From CAYGZL01 sp964354345 (GTDB lineage: Bacteria > Chloroflexota > Anaerolineae > Anaerolineales > UBA4823), in contig CAYGZL010000114.1 in the NCBI GenBank assembly GCA_964354345.1, positions 1 through 7,325 on the forward strand: a stretch of DNA of 7,325 nt. Reading direction: 5' to 3'. The translations under genes were made by a program, and so were the position numbers. The notes beneath the pieces are model-generated. The model had not been told where the DNA came from. It saw only the letters and a list, made by a program, of their open reading frames with translations, and made no database searches. This document shows, piece by piece, positions 1-5,109 of this stretch (position 1 is its first letter; the number at the start of each line of letters is the position of its first letter).

Positions 1-65
1 CGGATTTCATCCTTCAGCGGCTCATACTGAGCCCGCAGGTCAACTAACGGAATTGGATTATTCAT
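1..65 (-). CDS. DegT/DnrJ/EryC1/StrS aminotransferase, N-terminal fragment (WbpE/WlbC-like)
   Basis: Only the first 21 codons plus two bases are present; the gene runs off the left edge. The visible protein begins MNNPIPLVDLRAQYEPLKDE, the typical opening of PLP-dependent sugar-nucleotide aminotransferases of the DegT/DnrJ/EryC1/StrS family (IPxxDLxxQYxxLxxEI). The PLP lysine and other catalytic residues lie outside the window. It starts inside the preceding acetyltransferase gene: ATG at 65-63 and that gene's TAA at 60-58 give an 8-base overlap. A second in-frame ATG sits directly upstream at 68-66, preceded by AGG and then an in-frame TAG at 74-72, so the start must be one of these two; a GAGG lies at 72-69, close to both. 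Next to a WbpB-like dehydrogenase and a WbpD-like acetyltransferase, the inferred role is to aminate the 3-keto sugar nucleotide with glutamate. The family is well supported by this short motif; the exact substrate is inferred from context. Confidence 0.85.
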   Translation of the reverse strand, partial: MNNPIPLVDLRAQYEPLKDEI

Positions 66-552
66 CATCCTCTACCCATCGTAAGAATCGTGCCGGGTTG
101 CCAGCCACGATCGCCCCGGCTGCCACATCTTTCGTCACCACGCTCCCCGCTCCCACCACGGCTCTCTCGCCGATCGTCACGCCGCACAAAATCGTGGCGT
201 TGCTGCCAATTGAAGCCCTGCGCTTCACCACCGTCCGTTCCAGCGTCCAATCCGCCTCGCTCTGTAGCTCCCCCTGTACCGTCGTGGCGTGCGGATAACG
301 GTCGTTGATAAACATCACCCCATGCCCGATAAACACCTCGTCTTCGATGGTTACCCCCTCGCAGATAAACGTGTGGCTGGAAACTTTCACCCGCCGCCCA
401 ATCCGCGCCCCGCGCTGGATTTCGACGAAAGTGCCGATCTTGCTTTCATCCCCGATCTCGCACCCATACAGGTTCACAAACGCATAAATTTTTACATTTT
501 CCCCCAGCCGCACATCTGGGCTGATCCGTTTATAGTCCGGGTCCACTACCAT
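58..552 (-). CDS. WbpD/WlbB-like sugar-nucleotide N-acetyltransferase (left-handed beta-helix)
   Basis: This 164-residue protein is built from hexapeptide repeats (for example IGDESKIGTFVEI near 33-45, IGSNATILCGVTIGERAVVGAGSVV near 115-139), which form a left-handed beta-helix trimer using acetyl-CoA. The stretch from SSHTFICEGV (58-67) to FIGHGVMFINDRYPHA (74-89), together with NLYGCEIGD near 27-35, closely resembles WbpD/WlbB. Those enzymes acetylate the 3-amino group of UDP-2-acetamido-3-amino-2,3-dideoxy-glucuronic acid in the cytoplasm. It ends in GNPARFLRW, the usual C-terminal motif of these acetyltransferases. The length is slightly short of the usual 190 or so residues, but both family ends are recognisable. 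The ATG at 552-550 has GGAGAGG at 564-558 five bases upstream. The gene overlaps the dehydrogenase stop by 7 bases (ATGGTAG) and the aminotransferase start by 8, suggesting coupled translation of the three. A related 3-amino-sugar acetyltransferase remains possible. Confidence 0.9.
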   Translation of the reverse strand: MVVDPDYKRISPDVRLGENVKIYAFVNLYGCEIGDESKIGTFVEIQRGARIGRRVKVSSHTFICEGVTIEDEVFIGHGVMFINDRYPHATTVQGELQSEADWTLERTVVKRRASIGSNATILCGVTIGERAVVGAGSVVTKDVAAGAIVAGNPARFLRWVEDDE

Positions 553-1568
553 CGGATCCTCTCCGGCATCCCTCCATTATCCAACGAAGCCTGCGCCGCC
601 TCCAACACCTGCACCACCTTCAAGCCCATCTGTCCATCGCTCCGCGCCGGACGCCTTTCCTGGATGCTGTGCAAGAAATCCAGGCATTCCAGGCGCAAAG
701 GTTCCTGCCATTGGATCGGGTAAGGGCTGGCCTCCCCATACCGGTACGCCAGCTGGAACTCCTCCAGTGTGTCGCTGTAAGGCTGGACATCCACACCCTT
801 ATCGAAAATCATCACCTTGTTTTCCGCAGCAAGGTCATCGTACACGACCATCTTCTTGCTGCCGACGATCGTGAACCGGCGAATTTTATAAGGATCCAGC
901 CAGCTCACCCGGCAGTCGGCCATCACGCCGTCAGGAAAGAACACCGACAGGTAGGCCACGTCATACACCCCCGGCTTGATATACGTCCCGCCGCGCGCGC
1001 TGGTCGAAACCGGGTCGCTCCCCAGGATATACAACAAGATCGAAATATCGTGCGGCGCCAGGTCCCAAACCACGTTGATATCTGGCTGGTACAGACCCAG
1101 GTTGACCCGCGTGGCATTGAGGTAAAACACCCGCCCGATCTCGCCGCTGGTAATGATCTCGCGCAGCGCCAGCACCGCCGGATTATACAGGAAGGTATGC
1201 CCCACCATCACCACCCGCCCGGCCGCCTCCCCCGCCCGCAGAATCTCACCCGCCGCCTGGCTGCTGGCTGCCAGCGGCTTTTCAATTAAAACATGCTTGC
1301 CTGCCTTTAAGCATGCCAGCGCCAGGGGGGCATGCGTAGACACCGGCGTGGCAATCGCCACCGCGTCAAGGGGTAACTCCAGGAGTTTACGGTAATCCTG
1401 GTAGACTTTGACGCCTGGATAACGATTTTGAATATGTTCCCGCCGGTCGCTGCGTATATCGCACACCGCCGCCAGCTCAGCTTCTGGGATTTCGTTAAAA
1501 TTGCGGATCAGGTTGGGTCCCCAATACCCCGCTCCGATCACGCCTACTTTTATCGGATGCATAGTCAC
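546..1568 (-). CDS. Gfo/Idh/MocA-family sugar-nucleotide dehydrogenase (WbpB/WlbA-like)
   Basis: A 340-residue NAD(P)-dependent oxidoreductase of usual family length. The N-terminal Rossmann fold shows VGVIGAGYWG (8-17), with the EKP motif at 96-98 (K97) and a DLAPHD segment at 169-174 in which H173 is the likely catalytic histidine. GAGYWGPNLIRNF and DLAPHDISILLYI are typical of the sugar-nucleotide subgroup. Together with the acetyltransferase and aminotransferase downstream, the inferred role is oxidation of the C3 hydroxyl of UDP-N-acetylglucosaminuronic acid, giving the keto substrate for transamination; WbpB/WlbA members recycle NADH with 2-oxoglutarate. The called start is GTG at 1568-1566, followed two codons later by ATG at 1562-1560, which is an equally possible start. 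The Shine-Dalgarno is poor for both (AGG in the end of the previous gene). Only 10 bases separate it from the phosphoglycosyl transferase stop. Family assignment is firm; substrate is inferred from neighbours. Confidence 0.93.
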   Translation of the reverse strand: MTMHPIKVGVIGAGYWGPNLIRNFNEIPEAELAAVCDIRSDRREHIQNRYPGVKVYQDYRKLLELPLDAVAIATPVSTHAPLALACLKAGKHVLIEKPLAASSQAAGEILRAGEAAGRVVMVGHTFLYNPAVLALREIITSGEIGRVFYLNATRVNLGLYQPDINVVWDLAPHDISILLYILGSDPVSTSARGGTYIKPGVYDVAYLSVFFPDGVMADCRVSWLDPYKIRRFTIVGSKKMVVYDDLAAENKVMIFDKGVDVQPYSDTLEEFQLAYRYGEASPYPIQWQEPLRLECLDFLHSIQERRPARSDGQMGLKVVQVLEAAQASLDNGGMPERIRW

Positions 1569-1578
1569 TCTATTATTT

Positions 1579-2295
1579 TTACCTGCGCCCTCTGCGTTTA
1601 GCTGGAATTAGTTTTTCCATCCGCGTCCACGAGCCTTCCCCCCCGCGCAGCATAATAAACACCGTCCGCAGCAGGATTTTCAGATCCAGCCCCAGGCTCC
1701 ACTGCTCGATATATTCCAGATCCAGCGCAATCAGCTCATTAAAAGTACAATCCGCCTTGCCCGCCACCTGCCACAATCCCGTCGCCCCCGGTCGCACCTC
1801 CAGCCGCCTGCGCTGCTCCGCCGTATAATGGTCTACCTCGAATTGCACATGCGGCCGCGGTCCCACCAGGCTCATCTCTCCCTTGAGAATGTTCCACAAC
1901 TGCGGCAGCTCATCCAGGTAAAAGCGTCGCAGAAAGCCCCCCACCCGCGTCACCCGCGTGTCGTTTTCCATCTTGCAGTACGCCAGTTTTTCACCGTTGC
2001 CGTTTCGTTCACTGTCAATCAACTGCTCCAGGTATTGCATGTACTGGCTATCATCTCCACCCGTGACCATCGTCCGGAATTTGTAGAGATCGAAAGGTTG
2101 GCCCCCTTTTCCGATTCGCCGGTGGCGGTAGATCACCCGACCGGGGCTGTCCAGCTTGATCGCCAGGGCAATCAGGAGATACAACGGCAAAGCCAGTACC
2201 AGGCCTATCGCCGCGATCGCCACATCCACCAATCGTTTTATTCCGATTTCTATTGCGCTGATTGTTTCGCTACCTGCCGGGTTTGTCAGATCCAT
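1579..2295 (-). CDS. Monotopic phosphoglycosyl transferase (bacterial sugar transferase, WcaJ/PglC superfamily)
   Basis: A 238-residue initiating sugar transferase. It would transfer a sugar-1-phosphate from a UDP-sugar to undecaprenyl phosphate at the inner face of the membrane, the first step of lipid-linked glycan assembly. Visible elements: a hydrophobic re-entrant helix at about 23-46 with a central proline (P37), YRHRRIGKGGQPFDLYKFRTM at 56-76, the catalytic Asp-Glu dyad at 128-129 (LDELPQLWN), GEMSLVGPRP at 139-148, and RPGATGLWQV further on. It lacks the four-helix N-terminal region of full WcaJ/WbaP proteins, so it is the minimal catalytic form, with a somewhat long insert (about 77-112) before the dyad. 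ATG 2295 is supported by GGAG at 2305-2302, six bases upstream. The gene follows a 78-base gap, where a possible promoter is seen, and leads into the dehydrogenase after 10 bases. Sugar specificity cannot be read from sequence; the family is near certain. Confidence 0.95.
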   Translation of the reverse strand: MDLTNPAGSETISAIEIGIKRLVDVAIAAIGLVLALPLYLLIALAIKLDSPGRVIYRHRRIGKGGQPFDLYKFRTMVTGGDDSQYMQYLEQLIDSERNGNGEKLAYCKMENDTRVTRVGGFLRRFYLDELPQLWNILKGEMSLVGPRPHVQFEVDHYTAEQRRRLEVRPGATGLWQVAGKADCTFNELIALDLEYIEQWSLGLDLKILLRTVFIMLRGGEGSWTRMEKLIPAKRRGRR

Positions 2296-2334
2296 ACACC
2301 ACTCCGTGCCCTACCGGTTATGCATTAGGGCTTG

Positions 2335-2364
2335 ATTATACTGGAAAAACCTGCAATCCACCAA
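2335..2364 (-). promoter_or_regulatory. Possible sigma70-type promoter before the phosphoglycosyl transferase
   Basis: In the 78-base gap between the GT1 stop and the phosphoglycosyl transferase start, the minus strand carries a perfect TATAAT at 2340-2335. TTGGTG at 2364-2359 lies 18 bases upstream and matches three of six bases of the consensus -35. The gap is AT-richer than the flanking genes. The start codon at 2295 lies about 40 bases downstream of the -10. No convincing terminator hairpin is seen in the gap, so read-through from upstream is likely too. A chance match cannot be excluded. Confidence 0.35.
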
Positions 2365-2373
2365 TCAGTTTAG

Positions 2374-3633
2374 CTAATTATTTACAATCTTTTCTACAGC
2401 CCGCCTGACCCCCTGCTCGCTCCGGATCCGCCTCCCGATCTCATCCGCCTTTTCTTGCATACGACCGTCCGCCAGGCAGGTTTGCAGCGCCTCAGCCAAT
2501 CTCGCCGCGCTCAACTGTTCACGCCGGATCGGTTGTGGTCCCACCCCCAGCCCCGCCACCACGCCCCCCCAAAACGGCTGGTCATAGTTGTGCGGCACTA
2601 CCACCGCCGGCCTCCCCGCCCGCAGGCCCTCCGCCGTCGTCCCCGCCCCGCCGTGGTGCACCACCGCCGCCACGCGCGGGAACAGCCAGCCATGCGGCGC
2701 ACTCTTCACGGTATAGATGTACTCGTCCCCCCCGTTCCCGCTCTGCACCAGGCCCGCCCAACCGCTGGCGATCACCGCCCGCAGGCCGGTCTGTGCCAGC
2801 GCCTGCCGGATCAGCGCTTGCGTCCGTTCCGGATCGCGGCTGACCATGCTGCCAAAGCCGATGTACACCGGCCGCGGCTTTTTTTCGATAAACGCCGTCA
2901 ACCCCTCGGGCGGCTGCCACTCGCCACTTTGCTCCAGAAACCAGTAGCCGGTGACTGTCACGTTCTCCGGCCAGTCCGCCGGCGGCGGGATCACCGCCGG
3001 GCTGAAGCCGTACAGCACCGGGTATTGCCCCAGCAGATGATCCCCCCTGGCGCCAAACAATGGCAACGGTCTCAGCCCGAGCTCCTTGCGCCGGAACAGA
3101 TTCGTCTGGCGCCGGAAAACCTGCCACACGAACTGCTCCGCCAGCAAATGGCTCGCATAGTTAACCGTCGCTCCGTACTGCCTGCGCTCCCCCAGGTACA
3201 GCGTCGGGAATGCCCGCGTGCGTGTCAGCGGCAGCAGCCCCGCCTTGAAGCACCGCGCCCCCAGCCGCTCGGCGATGCTGTCCACCGCCAGGTAGCCCCC
3301 GATGCGGTACACGATCGCCTCCGCCCCCTGGCAGGCCGCCCACGCCTGGGTGTTCACCCGGTAGAAAACTTTCTGTTTATCCAGCACCCGCCGTAGCCGG
3401 AAGCCCAGCGTCCCGCCTCCCTCCAGCTTCTGCCGGACAGCATGGCTCTGTAAATATTCCTGCTGGTCCTCGCCCAACGGGAAGTGCTCCACCCCCTGCG
3501 CCTGGATCCATTCCCGGTAGGCCGTTGGCGCCGCCAGCCGCACCGCGTGCCCCGCCTGCTTCAGCCCCACCGCCAGCGCCAGGAAGGGCTGCACATCCCC
3601 CTGCGAGCCGTTAGTCACGATGACGATCTTCAT
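2374..3633 (-). CDS. GT1 glycosyltransferase, sterol-glucosyltransferase/UGT-like (COG1819 type)
   Basis: A 419-residue GT-B fold enzyme of normal length for the UDP-glucosyltransferase-like family. The N-terminal domain opens with GSQGDVQPF (9-17), the acceptor-domain motif of this group. The C-terminal donor domain shows IGFGSM, then SAPHGWLFPRVAAVVHHGGAGT with HHGGAGT at 326-332, and the PHNYDQPFWG segment with DQPF at 351-354. These are hallmarks of sterol 3-beta-glucosyltransferases (UGT80 type) and of macrolide and rhamnolipid-type transferases. No signal peptide or membrane helix is seen, so it should act in the cytoplasm or at the inner membrane face. It starts at ATG 3633 inside the epimerase stop (ATGA, 4-base overlap) with no clear Shine-Dalgarno, which points to translational coupling. 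Inferred role: transfer of a sugar, perhaps the one made by the epimerase, to a lipid or glycan acceptor. The acceptor is unknown. Confidence 0.92.
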   Translation of the reverse strand: MKIVIVTNGSQGDVQPFLALAVGLKQAGHAVRLAAPTAYREWIQAQGVEHFPLGEDQQEYLQSHAVRQKLEGGGTLGFRLRRVLDKQKVFYRVNTQAWAACQGAEAIVYRIGGYLAVDSIAERLGARCFKAGLLPLTRTRAFPTLYLGERRQYGATVNYASHLLAEQFVWQVFRRQTNLFRRKELGLRPLPLFGARGDHLLGQYPVLYGFSPAVIPPPADWPENVTVTGYWFLEQSGEWQPPEGLTAFIEKKPRPVYIGFGSMVSRDPERTQALIRQALAQTGLRAVIASGWAGLVQSGNGGDEYIYTVKSAPHGWLFPRVAAVVHHGGAGTTAEGLRAGRPAVVVPHNYDQPFWGGVVAGLGVGPQPIRREQLSAARLAEALQTCLADGRMQEKADEIGRRIRSEQGVRRAVEKIVNN

Positions 3634-4739
3634 CGCTGGCTTTGCTGGATCACCCGCGTTTCCTTCAGCAGCCGTTCGGCCTCCGCGAAGTAATCCTCCA
3701 CCTTTCCGTAGCCCTCGATCCAGCCTGCGTAGCGCCGCAACCCCTCCGCCAGCGGTACCTGCGCCTGCCAGCCCAGCGCCTGCAGCTTGCTTGCCTCCGT
3801 CACCAGATGGCGGAAATCGCCCGGGCGGAACTCGCCCCTCAGCACCGGCTGCACTTCTCGGCCATAGACGGCGTTCAAATGCGCGACAAAATCCAACACC
3901 GTTGTCGCCACGCCGGTGCCGACGTTGTACACCTGGTAGTTTGCGGCCTCGTTCTCAGCCACTACCAGATTAGCCCGCGCCACATCTTCCACGAAGATGA
4001 AATCACGCGTCTGACGCCCATCCTCATAAATTACCGGCGCCTGCCCGCTCAGAATGCGCGTCGAAAAGATCGAGGTGATGCCGGTGTAGGGATTAAACAA
4101 CGACTGGCGCGGCCCGTAGGTCAGCGAGTAGCGCAGCGCCACGCTCGGAATCCCGTACAGCCTGCCCAGCTTCAGCGCCAGCAGCTCGTTCATGTACTTC
4201 GAAAGCGCGTAAGGCATCAGTGGGTTCACCCGCCGCTCGTCAATCGGCGTCCCGCCCATCGCCCGCCCGCAGACCGGGCAGCGCATCTCCCATTCCCCGC
4301 GCTGCATCTGCTCCAGCGGGCGCGGCTCGGGATAGCAGTCTCCGTGCTCAGTGCAGCGGTATTTCCCCTCCCCAAACACTGCTTGCGACGACGCTGTGAT
4401 CACCTTCTTCACCGGGTAGCGGTCCCGGATCAGCTCATACAGCGTCGCGGCTGGCAGTGCGTTATTGCTGAAATAGTGCCCGATCGCGTTGGTAAAGCCC
4501 CCGTCCGCCGCCTGGTGGAACACCCAATCCACCCCCTCCAGCGCCCGCTCCCAATCCTCCCGCTGCCGCACGTCCCCCTCGATGAACTCCGCCTGGGGAT
4601 GGATCCAATCCGGCCGGCCTTTCAAATGCGTCGGTCTGGCCAGGTTATCCAGGATTACCGCCTGGTGCCCCCTGGCGATCAGCAAATCCACAATATGCGA
4701 GCCGATCAACCCGGCCCCGCCCGTCACCAATCCTCTCAC
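3630..4739 (-). CDS. Extended SDR nucleotide-sugar epimerase with zinc-ribbon insertion (dTDP-L-rhamnose 4-epimerase-like)
   Basis: A 369-residue NAD-dependent epimerase/dehydratase. The N-terminal NAD-binding motif TGGAGLIG spans 6-13, D31 follows beta-2, HQAADGG lies at 75-81, SSQAVFGEG at 117-125 holds the active-site serine region, and the catalytic YxxxK is Y177-K181. Between the serine and tyrosine regions an insertion carries C129, H132, C135, C154 and C157 (CTEHG then CPVCG), which looks like a zinc ribbon. Extended SDRs with such an insert are often annotated as dTDP-L-rhamnose 4-epimerases, which make dTDP-6-deoxy-L-talose. GPRQSLFNPYTG and DGRQTRDFIFVEDV are further family matches. 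The GTG start at 4739 is chosen because AAGGAG lies eight bases upstream and the protein then begins at once with the Rossmann strand. It is the first gene after the repeat array and overlaps the GT1 gene by four bases. Substrate is inferred, not proven. Confidence 0.92.
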   Translation of the reverse strand: MRGLVTGGAGLIGSHIVDLLIARGHQAVILDNLARPTHLKGRPDWIHPQAEFIEGDVRQREDWERALEGVDWVFHQAADGGFTNAIGHYFSNNALPAATLYELIRDRYPVKKVITASSQAVFGEGKYRCTEHGDCYPEPRPLEQMQRGEWEMRCPVCGRAMGGTPIDERRVNPLMPYALSKYMNELLALKLGRLYGIPSVALRYSLTYGPRQSLFNPYTGITSIFSTRILSGQAPVIYEDGRQTRDFIFVEDVARANLVVAENEAANYQVYNVGTGVATTVLDFVAHLNAVYGREVQPVLRGEFRPGDFRHLVTEASKLQALGWQAQVPLAEGLRRYAGWIEGYGKVEDYFAEAERLLKETRVIQQSQR

Positions 4740-5055
4740 TCTGGAATCTCCTTCATTCTCTCTGCAAATCTCATATTTACCTTGGCGTTTTTGTTTCTTT
4801 GAGCCTTTGCGCCCTGGTGGTCGGCTTTTTTTGATATCCCTCTGTACCCCATTTTATCTACATTCCTTGGTGCCTTTGCGCCATGGTGGTCGGCTTTTTT
4901 TGATAACCCTCTGCGCCCCATTTTATCTAAATTCCTTGGTGCCTTGGCGCCCTGGTGGTTCGCTTTTATAAATCCCTCTGCACCCCATTTTATCTAAATT
5001 CCTTGGTGTCTTGGTGCCTTGGTGGTTCGGTTTTATAAATCCCTCTGCACCCCAT
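4736..5055 (-). other. Chain of three small repeat-derived reading frames (coding status doubtful)
   Basis: On the minus strand the repeats hold ATG-started frames placed end to end. Frame 1 is 5055-4990 (21 codons, MGCRGIYKTEPPRHQDTKEF then R). Frame 2 is 4988-4923 (21 codons, MGCRGIYKSEPP...). Frame 3 is 4921-4736 (61 codons, running through two 69/85-type units). The gaps between them are one base each (TAA-A-ATG). Frame 1 starts five bases after the GT39 stop, and frame 3 ends in TGA overlapping the GTG of the epimerase by four bases. The proteins are basic, low in complexity and match no known domain. They may arise only because the repeat unit happens to contain an ATG and a stop. An AAGGA lies 11 bases before each of the first two internal ATGs, a poor ribosome site. 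Most likely not functional proteins, but translation through the array is possible. Confidence 0.3.
4748..4753 (-). promoter_or_regulatory. Ribosome binding site of the epimerase gene
   Basis: AAGGAG on the minus strand at 4753-4748 sits eight bases before the GTG at 4739. It decides the start: no ATG gives a better reading, and the Rossmann strand begins two residues later. It lies just outside the left end of the repeat array, so the epimerase keeps its own initiation signal despite the repeats. Confidence 0.8.
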
Positions 5056-5109
5056 TTTATCTAAATTCCTTGGTGTCTTGGTGCCTTGGTGGTTCGATAT
5101 TTTATTTCC
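4780..5109. repeat. Nested tandem repeat array (8 bp octamers inside 67-85 bp units)
   Basis: Five units, read on the plus strand, begin with CCTTGG at 4780, 4865, 4934, 5001 and 5068. Unit lengths are 85, 69, 67 and 67 bp; the fifth is partial and loses similarity soon after 5096. Each unit has a run of 8-mers close to YCTTKGYG, followed by a spacer ending CCCCATTTTATCTAAATT (or a close variant). Units 2-5 have three octamers; the first has five (4780-4819), which explains its 16 extra bases. Spacers are 45, 45, 43 and 43 bp. The 67 bp units are nearly identical: their spacers differ at one of 43 bases, and the octamers of units 4 and 5 are identical. The two left spacers differ from each other at four positions. 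The array occupies nearly all of the 321-base gap between the GT39 and epimerase genes and enters the end of GT39. The minus strand reads as TTKAPRHQ-like peptides. It has no spacers of unrelated sequence and is not CRISPR. Function unknown. Confidence 0.95.

Noticed and set aside
2455..3396. Plus-strand open frame of 313 codons opposite the GT1 gene
   Set aside because: Low-complexity Arg/Pro-rich translation in the shadow of a well-conserved glycosyltransferase; no domain or start signal.
3642..4802. Long plus-strand open frame of 386 codons opposite the epimerase
   Set aside because: It is antisense to a gene with clear SDR motifs, its product is Arg/Pro/His/Gln-rich with no recognisable motif, and such frames are expected opposite GC-rich genes.
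4825..4912. T-tracts (ggcttttttt) as intrinsic terminators
   Set aside because: The T-runs are on the plus strand, opposite to transcription, and no GC-rich hairpin precedes them.
4489..4971. Plus-strand 160-codon frame running through the repeats
   Set aside because: It mixes antisense epimerase with translated repeats (LVPLRHGGRLF-type peptides) and has no domain; best explained by the repeat lacking stops in that frame.
4780..5109. CRISPR array
   Set aside because: Units are joined directly, and the parts between octamer runs are themselves conserved copies rather than unique spacers; no cas genes are present.
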